34,006 bases of DNA from DATGHS01 sp035307785 (GTDB taxonomy: Bacteria > Planctomycetota > Planctomycetia > Gemmatales > Gemmataceae): contig DATGHS010000158.1 in the NCBI GenBank assembly GCA_035307785.1, positions 1 to 34,006 of the forward strand. Direction: 5' to 3'. The notes under the pieces were generated by a model. The model did not search any database. It was not told the DNA's origin and saw only the letters and a program-made list of their open reading frames with translations. Every line of letters starts with the position of its first letter. The first letter of the stretch is position 1. The position numbers and the translations under genes were made by a program. Shown one piece after another: positions 23,340 to 31,206 of the stretch.

Positions 23340-24269
23340 TTATTTGACCGAATCCCGCGCCTCCGCCAATTGCTTCCGCGCCTTCCGTTCAATCGTCACC
23401 TTCAACAGCAGCGTCGCGACGGCCAGCATTGTCAGCACCGACGCCACCGCAAACGACCCCGACAAGTTAAACTCCTGAAACGCCTTCTCCACCCGTAGCG
23501 GCATCGTATCGGTTTGCCCCGAAATATGCCCGGAGATCACCGACACCGCTCCAAATTCGCCCATGGCGCGGGCGTTGCACAGGATCACGCCGTAGAGAAG
23601 GCCCCAGCGAATGTTCGGCAGCGTGATTTTCCACCAAACTTGCCAGGCGCGTGCCCCCAGGCTGATCGCGGCCAACTCTTCATCCGGCCCAATGGCTTCC
23701 ATCACCGGAATCAATTCGCGAGCCACAAACGGCAGCGTCACAAACGTCGTCGCAATCACCAACCCCGGCGGGCTGAAGAGGATCGAGATGCCGTGCTCCT
23801 TCAGCCACGGCCCCAGATAACCCTGCTGCCCGAAGATCAGCACAAACAACAACCCGGCCACCACGGGCGAAATCGAAAACGGCATATCGATGAACGTGAT
23901 CAGCGTGGTGCGAAACGGGAAGCGGAAGCGAGCGATGGCCCAGGCCGCACTCACCCCAAAGATCAGGTTGCACAGCACCGCCGTGGGCGCGACCGCCAAC
24001 GTGAGCAGAATCGAATGCCGGGTGTCCGGGTCGAGAAACAGGTTCGCGAAATAGCGATGCACCCCGGCTGCAAGGGCATTGTAAAACACGCTGATAACGG
24101 GGATGATGACCAATACCGTGAGCACCAGCAGCGCGAGTGTCGTGAGGCCCCAGCGCACCCACCACGGGTCGCGCCGCGACGGCGCCACCGGCGCCTGCGG
24201 CGGCGGTACAACGGGATGATGGTGGACATCATCACTGGTCGCCGGCGGTGGGTCGAGATCGATACGCAT
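23340..24269 (-). CDS. cysW: Sulfate ABC transporter permease CysW
   Basis: A 309-aa inner-membrane permease with about six helices. The binding-protein-dependent permease motif (EAA loop) is EELAAISLGARAWQVWWKITLP, which contacts CysA; FVTLPFVARELIPVME precedes it and MGEFGAVSVISGHI follows it, as is typical of CysW. Residues 1-38 are an unusual Pro/His-rich cytoplasmic extension (VHHHPVVPPPQAPVAP) absent from the classical protein. It forms the translocation channel with CysT. It is followed by cysA and preceded by cysT, with a long inverted repeat in each gap. Confidence 0.93.
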   Translation of the reverse strand: MRIDLDPPPATSDDVHHHPVVPPPQAPVAPSRRDPWWVRWGLTTLALLVLTVLVIIPVISVFYNALAAGVHRYFANLFLDPDTRHSILLTLAVAPTAVLCNLIFGVSAAWAIARFRFPFRTTLITFIDMPFSISPVVAGLLFVLIFGQQGYLGPWLKEHGISILFSPPGLVIATTFVTLPFVARELIPVMEAIGPDEELAAISLGARAWQVWWKITLPNIRWGLLYGVILCNARAMGEFGAVSVISGHISGQTDTMPLRVEKAFQEFNLSGSFAVASVLTMLAVATLLLKVTIERKARKQLAEARDSVK

Positions 24270-24286
24270 TTAGACTCTCAATCAGT

Positions 24287-24395
24287 CCACAGATGAACAC
24301 GGATTGCATAACACGGATGAACACAGATCAGAATTAGAAATTGTTTTGTTCTTATCCGTGTTCATCCGTGTTGCGCAGCCCGTGTTCATCCGTGG
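24287..24395 (-). repeat. Long inverted repeat between cysT and cysW (CACGGATGAA type)
   Basis: Two 42-base arms (24287-24328 and 24354-24395) built of CACGGATGAA-like words are complementary at about 36 of 42 positions, and all differences are transitions. The loop is 25 bases and AT-rich. The element occupies most of the 138-base gap between two genes of one operon. Confidence 0.75.
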
Positions 24396-24407
24396 CCAGT
24401 TTTTGCC

Positions 24408-25229
24408 TTATCCTTCTGCCCGTCTGGACCATTTCTCCAGTAAGTTAATCACAATCAGCATGCCGAATGACGCCCCCAGTAACACCATCGCTATCGCCGT
24501 CGCCTCGGCGTACTTGAATTCTTCCAGCCGGGCCACGATCAGCACCGGCGCAATCTCCGTGCGGAATGGCAAATTGCCCGAAACGAAAATCACCGAGCCG
24601 TATTCGCCCAGCGCTCTGGCGAACGAAAGTGCAAATCCCGTCACCAGCGCCGGCAACAGCGAAGGAAATATGATCCGCCGGAATGTCTGCCAGCGGCTCG
24701 CGCCCAGCACCGCCGCCGCTTCTTCCACTTCCGCATCCATGCTTTCCAGCACCGGCTGCACCGTGCGCACCACGAACGGAAAGCCGATGAACACCAGCAC
24801 CAGCACCACCGCCAGCCGGCTATAGGCCGCATGGATTCCCATTGGCACCAGATACTGGCCCAGCCAGCCATTCTCGACGTACAAGTTCGAAAACACGAGC
24901 CCCGCCACGGCCGTGGGCAGCGCGAACGGCAAATCGACCAGCGAATCGAAAAAGCGCTTCAACGGAAACTCGTAGCGCACCAGCACCCAGGCGATAAGCA
25001 GGCCAATGACCACGCTCGTAGCCGCGGCCGTGAGCGATGCGCCGAAGGTGAGTTCATAGGCCGCCCGGCTGCGCTCGGTCCACGCCGCATCCACGAATTG
25101 CTGCCGCGACAGCGACCCCGCCTTCAGAAAGCAAGCCGCCAGCGGAATCAGCACCATCACGCCCAAATACAGCAGCGTGAAGCTGAGGCTAAGCCGAAAG
25201 CCAGGGAGTATCCGCCGATTCGCTGGCAT
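24408..25229 (-). CDS. cysT: Sulfate ABC transporter permease CysT (CysU)
   Basis: A 273-aa inner-membrane permease with six predicted helices, partner of CysW. The EAA loop is EVEEAAAVLGASRWQTFRRIIFP, preceded by VLVFIGFPFVVRTVQPVLE and followed by ALGEYGSVIFVSGNLPFRTE, all hallmarks of CysT. The open frame extends upstream to 25397, but that part translates an intergenic repeat and overlaps the binding-protein gene; the ATG at 25229 (MPANRRILPGF) with GAGA just upstream is the sensible start. It lies second in sbp-cysT-cysW-cysA. Confidence 0.93.
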   Translation of the reverse strand: MPANRRILPGFRLSLSFTLLYLGVMVLIPLAACFLKAGSLSRQQFVDAAWTERSRAAYELTFGASLTAAATSVVIGLLIAWVLVRYEFPLKRFFDSLVDLPFALPTAVAGLVFSNLYVENGWLGQYLVPMGIHAAYSRLAVVLVLVFIGFPFVVRTVQPVLESMDAEVEEAAAVLGASRWQTFRRIIFPSLLPALVTGFALSFARALGEYGSVIFVSGNLPFRTEIAPVLIVARLEEFKYAEATAIAMVLLGASFGMLIVINLLEKWSRRAEG

Positions 25230-25246
25230 AGTTTCTCGATTAGTGC

Positions 25247-25312
25247 ACCACAAAGAAGACAAAAAGCATTTTCTTAAATCTCTTTCTTTGTGCTCTTTGT
25301 GTCCTTTGTGGT
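25247..25312 (-). repeat. Periodic-word inverted repeat between sbp and cysT (CACAAAGA type)
   Basis: 22-base arms (25247-25268 and 25291-25312) made of ACAAAGA-like words pair at 19 of 22 positions around a 22-base AT-rich loop. It lies in the 82-base gap, and its last base overlaps the sbp stop codon. Confidence 0.7.
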
Positions 25313-26325
25313 TAATTCTTCTGCTGAAATATCCGGTCGAACACGCCGCCGTCGCCGAAGAAGCGCTTCTGCGCGTCGTCCCAATCCTTCGCCACATCTT
25401 TAATCGTGAACAAGTTGATCTCTTTCAATTCCGGATGCGCTCGCAGCACCTCTTCGTTGAATGGCCGATAGTAATGTTCAGCGATAATCCGCTGCGCCTC
25501 GTCGGTGTACAGAAACTTCAAATACGCCTCCGCCACCGCCCTCGTTCCCTTGCGGTCGATGTTCGCATCGACCCAGGCGACGTACGGCTCCGCCTTCATG
25601 CTGTGCTTGGGGTACACGATTTCGAGTTGCCCATTCGACTCGCGCACCTCTTGATGCGCTTCGTTCTCCCAGGCAATGTGTACGTCGCCGATCTTCTTCT
25701 GCGCGAACGTCATGGCCGAACCACGGGCGCCGCTGTCGAGAACCGGCGAATGATGGCGATACAGCTCGGTCACGTAGCGCTCGGCATCGGCTTCGCTTCC
25801 GCCGTTCTTCAGCACCGCGCCCCACGCGGCTAGGAAGCTCATCCGGCCATTGGCCGAAATCTTGGGGTTCGGCGTGATGACCGAGACGCCGGGCTCGATC
25901 AGATCATCCCAGTCGCGGATTTTCTTGGAATTTCCTTGACGCACGACTAAGACGATGGTGGAGTAATACGGCAACGAGTGGTTCGGCAGCCGGTCCTCCC
26001 AACCCTTGGCGATCAGGCCCTTTTTGCTGATCGCTTCGGTATCGGACCACATGGCAAGGGTGACGACGTCGGCATCGAGGCCGTCGATGACCGCCCGCGC
26101 CTGGCTGCCGCTGCCGCCGTGCGATTGCCGAAACGCGATTCGCTTGCCGGATTCCTTTAGGTACTCTTCTTGAAACGACTTGTTGAGATCGCGCCAAAGT
26201 TCGCGCGTGGGATCGTAAGAGACATTCAGGATCGACTGCTCCGGCGATTGCTGCCAAACCATCACCCACGCCGCCAGCGGCACGATAACGAGATATCCAA
26301 TGGCCACAATCGCGAGGCTACGCAT
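25312..26325 (-). CDS. sbp: Periplasmic sulfate-binding protein
   Basis: A 337-aa solute receptor that delivers sulfate (possibly thiosulfate) to CysT/CysW. The N-terminus is a hydrophobic signal or anchor (residues 3-24). Binding-protein motifs are NVSYDPTRELW, QSHGGSGSQARAVIDG and NPKISANGR, the last being the variant of NPKTSGNGR. ATG at 26325 is preceded by GGAGG at good spacing. It is the first gene of the sulfate operon, so the promoter should lie in the repeat-rich stretch 26326-26927. A formylglycine-dependent sulfatase system may feed sulfate to it, as an FGE-like gene lies nearby (30036), though this is inference. Confidence 0.93.
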   Translation of the reverse strand: MRSLAIVAIGYLVIVPLAAWVMVWQQSPEQSILNVSYDPTRELWRDLNKSFQEEYLKESGKRIAFRQSHGGSGSQARAVIDGLDADVVTLAMWSDTEAISKKGLIAKGWEDRLPNHSLPYYSTIVLVVRQGNSKKIRDWDDLIEPGVSVITPNPKISANGRMSFLAAWGAVLKNGGSEADAERYVTELYRHHSPVLDSGARGSAMTFAQKKIGDVHIAWENEAHQEVRESNGQLEIVYPKHSMKAEPYVAWVDANIDRKGTRAVAEAYLKFLYTDEAQRIIAEHYYRPFNEEVLRAHPELKEINLFTIKDVAKDWDDAQKRFFGDGGVFDRIFQQKN

Positions 26326-26429
26326 AATGGCCTCCGTTCGTGGATAAGTTTGTAGTGACCCGCTTTAGCGGGTCGCTCGGTGATGGCCCAAAGAAGCTTG
26401 GAAATCTAACTAGAAGTTCGCGGCCGGCT

Positions 26430-26650
26430 TTTACGCCGAAGGCGTTGCATCTCATAGCCCAGGGTTGCCGCGCTTCGCGGCTACCCTGGGGAGACATGCG
26501 GCCCAATTGAGTACCCCAAAGGGGTTTCATCGAGAGACGGCGACCCATCGATGCAACCCCTTCGGGGTAGAGAAAAAGACTCTCCTTTCCCAGGGTAGCC
26601 GCTTCGCGGCAACCCTGGGCTGTGTTATGGAACCCCTTCGGGGTTCCACG
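26430..26650. repeat. Cluster of TTCG-loop palindromes in the gap upstream of sbp
   Basis: The 602-base stretch 26326-26927 has no convincing gene. It holds several hairpins: ACGCCGAAGGCGT (26433-26445); a CCCAGGG...CCCTGGG palindrome with GCCGCG/CGCGGC inner stem (26458-26490); the same palindrome in opposite orientation (26589-26619); CCCCTTCGGGG (26558-26568); and GGAACCCCTTCGGGGTTCC (26629-26647). Their shared loops and inverted orientation suggest an interspersed repeat array that could form a multi-branched RNA or cruciform. Translated frames across it are artefacts of the repeats. Confidence 0.75.
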
Positions 26651-26864
26651 AATGCAGGACCATCGCCCGGCCGTGATTTCAAGCGACTTGTGAGGCTTGA
26701 AACTTGCGCTATTGAAAGTCAGGCGTCGCTGAATGTTGACATTACTTATCATGTTAATCATTTATCGGAATCGCCTAGGGAATCGTCCAGAGTAAAAGCA
26801 AAAATCCGGTTTTCGTCAAGATCGGGAAGATAGCGAAAGCTTGCGGGATTCGTTTCACTTTTTG

Positions 26865-26910
26865 CGTTTCGTTTCACGGGGGGTGTATGCGTTTTCGTGA
26901 AACGGAAACG
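26865..26910 (+). promoter_or_regulatory. Leader hairpin upstream of the DUF3604-like gene
   Basis: CGTTTCGTTTCACG (26865-26878) pairs with CGTGAAACGGAAACG (26896-26910) with a single-base bulge and a 17-base G-rich loop. GGAGG for the gene starts five bases later. A further TCGTTTCAC lies at about 26850, and GAAACG is repeated three times. It may be an operator or a translational control hairpin. Confidence 0.5.
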
Positions 26911-26927
26911 AAACGGAGGCTCCTATC

Positions 26928-29900
26928 ATGACTCGCCGTCGCGCTCTCTTGCTTGCCACCGCCATCGGCATCGCGGTCTTCGCCGCCGTCTATGCCCAGA
27001 AGCAGCCCGCCAATGGCAAACTGCTCATCCTCGAATGGGCCAATAAGTCCTCCCTTGATACGCCGCCGGTTGCCGTCCTCATCGAATTCGGCCAGAAGGA
27101 CACCAACCCCACCGACTGGAGCGGCAAGGCGACGGTCACCGGCGCGAAGATCGTCCACCGCGAGGGCTACCGCTTCCGCTCCAAAGATGGCGATCAGTTG
27201 AATGAGCCCGATGGCTGGAGCATGAAATCCCACCGCGGTATGCGCGTGCCGCCAAGGAACCCGGCGGTCTCGAAAATGGAAGGCCTGGCCACGGTGGGCG
27301 TGGTGCTGCACCTGGCCGACATCACACCCGATTCATCGCTCAGCATCGAAACCACCGGCGAGGAAAAGGCGAAATCGAAGTTGGCACTGAAAGACCTGCT
27401 AACTGGCAAGCCGCATGCGGTGGCCGGTGGCAAAGGCGTCGTTCGCCTCATCTCCACCGCCACGCCGGTGGTGAAGGCCAAAACTGAAGACGACTTCCCC
27501 GCCGCCTGCTATGGCCCCGACGGCACGCTCTGGCTGGCCTGGATCGGCTACCACGTGCAGGACGATTCCCGGCGAATCGAAGCGAAGAATCTCAAACAGC
27601 AACCCGACACCTTCCGCTCCTTCTACACGCCGGAGTTTCACGATCAGCTGTTCGTGAAGTATTTCAAAGACGGCAAATGGAGCGAGCCAATTGCGGTCAC
27701 AGGGCCGAATGAGGATTTGGTGCGCTGCGCAATTGCTGCGAACAAATATGGCAAGGTAATGGTCGCCTTCAGCGCCAACACCGAGGGGCGGTACGAAGTA
27801 TTTGCGCGGGCCCTGACTTCGGAAGACACTAAGCCTGGCCCGGAAGGATGGATAACCGGGCGCATTAAGCGGGATGAAGTGTACAGTTACCTCAGCCCGG
27901 TTATGGCCACTGATCAAGCGGGTCAAGTTCATCTCGCGTGCCAAACATGGGGCAAGAATGGGATGTCTGGCGTTATGCAGGTAACAAACTTTGCGGTGCA
28001 GGAGACTGGCAGGGTCGTCGGCGACTCAATGGCCTACGCTGGAGAAGGCGGAGCACAATGGAATCTTGCAACTGCAACGTCGGCGGATGGCAAATGGCTC
28101 ACAGCCTGCGATGCCTACACAGCTGACTATGACATCGAGATGCCATTTGAGGGGCCCCAAAACAAAGTGTATGGTGGGAGGCCGATCATTCAAACGTCTC
28201 GCTTCGAAGCCCGCCCCTCCATCGCCTACGACCCCGCCGGCCGACTCTGGATCGCTTACGAAGAAGGCCCGGAGCTCTGGGGCAAGGACTCCGGCGCCCT
28301 CGTCCGCGACAAGGGCAATCCGCTGTACAACGAGCGCTCGGTGAAGGTCGTTTGTCTACAGGACGGCAAGCTGTTTCGGCCAGTGGCCGAGCTGCCGGTT
28401 TCGAGCTTCAAGAATCCCGGCGCTCAATTCGGCGCCGAACTCGTCCAGCGCTACGAGAAGGCCAAGCGCTATGCGTATCCCAAGATCGGCATCGACGGCA
28501 AAGGGCGGGTGTGGGTCACTTACCGCGAATCGTTCAGCTCGCGCTACAGTTCCATTCCCGGCTCGTACTGGATCACGGTGGCGCGGCGGCTTGACGGCGA
28601 CCACTGGAGCGAGCCGATTGAGCTTCATCATTCCGACGGCCTGCTCGACAGCCGGCCGGTGCTGCTGCCGCACAAAGCCGGCGGCCTGCTGGTCATCCAC
28701 AATACCGATGGCCGCTACACCACGCCCGAAACCATCGACAACGACATCTTTATGAGCTACGTCGATCTGCCCGGCGAACCGCAAGAGCCGAAGCTCGTGC
28801 CGCATGAACCCGAAACGAAGAAGCCGGAACTGGTGCAACGTGCCAAGGAAGAAGCCGAAGCGGTGAAAGCCATTCGCGCCTATCGCATCGAAAACGAGGG
28901 CAAGGAATACCGGCTGTTGCGCGGCGAGTTCCACCGGCACACGGAGCTGAGTTGGGACGGCGGCGCGGACGGCTCGCTGGAAGACATGTTCCGCTACGCC
29001 ATCGACGCGGCCCAACTCGACTGGATCGGCAACGGCGACCACGACAACGGCGCCGGCCGCGAATACTCCTGGTGGCTGGTGCAGAAATTCACCGATGCGT
29101 ACAACGTGCCGGGCCGCTTCACGCCCATGTTCTGCTATGAGCGCAGCGTGAGCTACCCACACGGCCACCGGAATTGCGTCTTCGCCAAGCGCGGCGTACG
29201 CACCCTGCCGCGGCTGGCCGCACCGAATGCCGAAGAGGCCGTGGCCGGCATCAGCCCCGACGACACCAAGATGCTGTACAAGTACCTGCACGAAATGGGC
29301 GGCATCTGCGCCAGCCATACCAGCGCCACGGGCATGGGCACGGACTGGCGCGACAACGATCCGGAAGTCGAGCCGCTGGTTGAGATTTATCAAGGCGACC
29401 GCATGAGCTACGAGATGGAGGAAGCCCCGCGGGCCGGCTACGACCCCAAGAGCGGCAAGCAGCCCGCGAATATCGCCGGCTGGTATCCCAAGGGCTACGT
29501 CAACTTGGCTCTGGGCGAAAAGGGCTACAAACTTGGCTTCGAATCCAGCAGCGACCACTGGTCCACGCATATTTCTTTTTGCATCGTGCTGGCCGAGAAA
29601 CACGACCGCGAAAGCATTCTCGATGGCATGAAAAAGCGCCATGTTTACGGCGCCACCGACAACATCATCTGCGACGTGAAGAGCGGCAAGCATCTGATGG
29701 GCGACGAGTTCACCACCGATGCCGCCCCAGCCCTGCAAGTGCACATCATCGGCACCAAGGACTTGGCGAAGGTGGAAGTGCTACGCGACAGCAAGGTGAT
29801 CGCTTCGCTCGACTGCAAAGGCAAGCAGTGCAAGGAGGAATGGAAGGACGCCACGCCGTTGCCGGGCAAGCATTACTACTACATACGCGTGCAGCAGAAA

Positions 29901-29948
29901 GACGGCGAGCTGGCCTGGACGTCGCCGATGTGGATCGAGAAAAAATAG
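26928..29948 (+). CDS. Large secreted protein with N-terminal propeller-like region and C-terminal DUF3604/PHP-like domain
   Basis: A 1006-aa exported protein. Residues 1-24 are a signal peptide. Residues of about 150-610 show repeated YGPDGTLWLAW, IAYDPAGRLWIAYE and IDGKGRVWVTYRE motifs, as in sialidase/sugar-binding-like beta-propellers. From about residue 660, metal-binding motifs of a PHP-type hydrolase fold follow: GEFHRHTELS (H669, H671), IGNGDHDNG, ICASHTSATG and SSSDHWSTH, matching the DUF3604 group. The substrate is unknown; a phosphoester or glycan-linked ester is possible. A strong GGAGG precedes the ATG. It lies upstream of the FGE-like gene on the same strand, separated by a periodic inverted repeat. 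A mid-gene segment (about 27900-28190) is less GC-rich than the rest. Confidence 0.8.
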   Translation: MTRRRALLLATAIGIAVFAAVYAQKQPANGKLLILEWANKSSLDTPPVAVLIEFGQKDTNPTDWSGKATVTGAKIVHREGYRFRSKDGDQLNEPDGWSMKSHRGMRVPPRNPAVSKMEGLATVGVVLHLADITPDSSLSIETTGEEKAKSKLALKDLLTGKPHAVAGGKGVVRLISTATPVVKAKTEDDFPAACYGPDGTLWLAWIGYHVQDDSRRIEAKNLKQQPDTFRSFYTPEFHDQLFVKYFKDGKWSEPIAVTGPNEDLVRCAIAANKYGKVMVAFSANTEGRYEVFARALTSEDTKPGPEGWITGRIKRDEVYSYLSPVMATDQAGQVHLACQTWGKNGMSGVMQVTNFAVQETGRVVGDSMAYAGEGGAQWNLATATSADGKWLTACDAYTADYDIEMPFEGPQNKVYGGRPIIQTSRFEARPSIAYDPAGRLWIAYEEGPELWGKDSGALVRDKGNPLYNERSVKVVCLQDGKLFRPVAELPVSSFKNPGAQFGAELVQRYEKAKRYAYPKIGIDGKGRVWVTYRESFSSRYSSIPGSYWITVARRLDGDHWSEPIELHHSDGLLDSRPVLLPHKAGGLLVIHNTDGRYTTPETIDNDIFMSYVDLPGEPQEPKLVPHEPETKKPELVQRAKEEAEAVKAIRAYRIENEGKEYRLLRGEFHRHTELSWDGGADGSLEDMFRYAIDAAQLDWIGNGDHDNGAGREYSWWLVQKFTDAYNVPGRFTPMFCYERSVSYPHGHRNCVFAKRGVRTLPRLAAPNAEEAVAGISPDDTKMLYKYLHEMGGICASHTSATGMGTDWRDNDPEVEPLVEIYQGDRMSYEMEEAPRAGYDPKSGKQPANIAGWYPKGYVNLALGEKGYKLGFESSSDHWSTHISFCIVLAEKHDRESILDGMKKRHVYGATDNIICDVKSGKHLMGDEFTTDAAPALQVHIIGTKDLAKVEVLRDSKVIASLDCKGKQCKEEWKDATPLPGKHYYYIRVQQKDGELAWTSPMWIEKK

Positions 29949-30021
29949 AACCTCCAAAGGCACGAAAAACACGAACAAGGAGTGCGTTATCCTTTTCGTG
30001 TTTTTCGTGTCTTTCGTGGTT
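29949..30021 (+). repeat. Periodic-word inverted repeat (CACGAAAAA type) between DUF3604 and FGE genes
   Basis: Arms 29949-29980 and 29991-30021, built of CACGAAAAA-like words, pair over about 27 of 32 positions around a 10-base loop. It begins at the base after the stop of the upstream gene and ends 14 bases before the next ATG. It has the same architecture as the repeats in the sulfate operon. Confidence 0.75.
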
Positions 30022-30035
30022 GATAAATTGATTTT

Positions 30036-31130
30036 ATGAGACGCATCGTGAAGCCGATTCTGCTTTCATCAGTATTGGCGTTATCTCCTTTAATTGGATG
30101 CCAGCCGCCGACCACACCGCGCACCGCGGCCACCAACGCCACCGCCCCCGCGAAGTCGCAAGCGATCGCCGACCCATTCGATCTCTTCTCCGAATGCCTC
30201 GAAAACCTCGCCGCCATGGAGCAGCAGCCCGCTTCGCCACCCGAAGGCATGGTCTGGATTCCCGGCGGCGTTTTCTGGATGGGTTCTGATGATGGGCCGG
30301 AAGACGAACGCCCCCGGCATCGCGTTCATGTCTCCGGCTTCTGGATGGACCGCACGGAAGTGACGAATGCCCAATTCGGCAAGTTCGTGGAAGCAACCAG
30401 CTACATTACCGTGGCCGAGCGGCAGCCCGATCCGAAGAAATACCCCGATGCCGATCCGAAGAATCTCGTTCCTGGCTCGGCTGTATTCGTGCCGCCGAAT
30501 GGACCGGTCGATCTAAATGGCCCGCCAGTGTGGTGGCAATATGTGCCGGGGGCCAACTGGAGGCACCCGGACGGGCCTAGCAGTACGATCTCTGGCAAGG
30601 CGAATCATCCGGTGGTGCAGATTTGCTGGGAAGATGCGGTTGAGTATTGCAAGTGGGCGAAGAGACGCCTGCCCACGGAGGCCGAGTGGGAATTCGCCGC
30701 ACGCGGCGGGCTAGACCGCTGCGAATACTGCTGGGGCAATGAGAAGCACCCCGGCGGCAAGTTCATGGCCAACACCTGGCAGGGGCGGTTTCCGGCGAAG
30801 AATACCGGTGACGATGGCTTCTTGACCACTGCCCCAGTCGGTTCCTTCCCACCCAACGGCTATGGCCTCGTCGATATGGCCGGCAATGCCTGGGAATGGT
30901 GCTCCGACTGGTATGACCCGAATTACTATTCGCGCAGTCCGAGAGACAATCCGAAAGGTCCCGATGCCGGCGCCGGTGCTCGCGATTTCGATGAAGCGAG
31001 CCGAGTGCGCCGCGGGGGGTCATTTCTGTGTGCTGACAATTATTGCCGGCGCTACCTTCCGTCTGCCCGCGATTGCAATCCGCCGGATAGCTCGGCGAAC
31101 CACACGGGTTTTCGTTGCGCCCGGGACTAG
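30036..31130 (+). CDS. Formylglycine-generating enzyme (SUMF1/FGE) family lipoprotein
   Basis: A 364-aa protein with a lipobox (SPLIGC22), so it is predicted to be exported and lipid-anchored. From residue 70, FGE-sulfatase domain motifs are continuous: MVWIPGGVFWMGS, DRTEVTNAQFGKFV, WEDAVEYCKWA, RLPTEAEWEFAARGG, DMAGNAWEWCSDWY, RRGGSFLC and DSSANHTGFRCARD. True FGE oxidises a sulfatase cysteine to formylglycine using two copper-binding cysteines five residues apart; here C332 and C337 (LCADNYC) occupy these positions, so it may be active, unlike many relatives that keep only the fold. No sulfatase is in the window. An exported FGE is unusual for bacteria. Confidence 0.9.
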   Translation: MRRIVKPILLSSVLALSPLIGCQPPTTPRTAATNATAPAKSQAIADPFDLFSECLENLAAMEQQPASPPEGMVWIPGGVFWMGSDDGPEDERPRHRVHVSGFWMDRTEVTNAQFGKFVEATSYITVAERQPDPKKYPDADPKNLVPGSAVFVPPNGPVDLNGPPVWWQYVPGANWRHPDGPSSTISGKANHPVVQICWEDAVEYCKWAKRRLPTEAEWEFAARGGLDRCEYCWGNEKHPGGKFMANTWQGRFPAKNTGDDGFLTTAPVGSFPPNGYGLVDMAGNAWEWCSDWYDPNYYSRSPRDNPKGPDAGAGARDFDEASRVRRGGSFLCADNYCRRYLPSARDCNPPDSSANHTGFRCARD

Positions 31131-31206
31131 TAGCAGCTACTGCGCTGCCATTTTCATACGCTACTTTGATGGGAATTTCGCTCGTTTGTTGAAGGAAAGC
31201 GCTGCT

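Noticed and set aside
22124..23347. A 407-aa frame opposite cysA, and similar long antisense frames at 19964-21547, 28356-29744, 10766-11995 and 4050-4757
   Set aside because: They are GC-rich antisense shadows of well-identified genes, without domains, signal peptides or ribosome sites.
23283..25312. CRISPR array or tandem repeat array in the sulfate operon
   Set aside because: The periodic words are short, arranged as inverted arms within single gaps, with no spacer-repeat structure and no cas genes.
26318..26761. A 147-aa minus-strand frame, and an overlapping plus-strand frame at 26465-26833
   Set aside because: Both translate the TTCG palindrome array; peptide words mirror the repeats on both strands and no conserved domain is seen.
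30862..31206. N-terminal extension of the 2-hydroxyacid dehydrogenase into the FGE gene
   Set aside because: It is an out-of-frame shadow of the FGE C-terminus; the conserved fold starts at the GTG at 31207.
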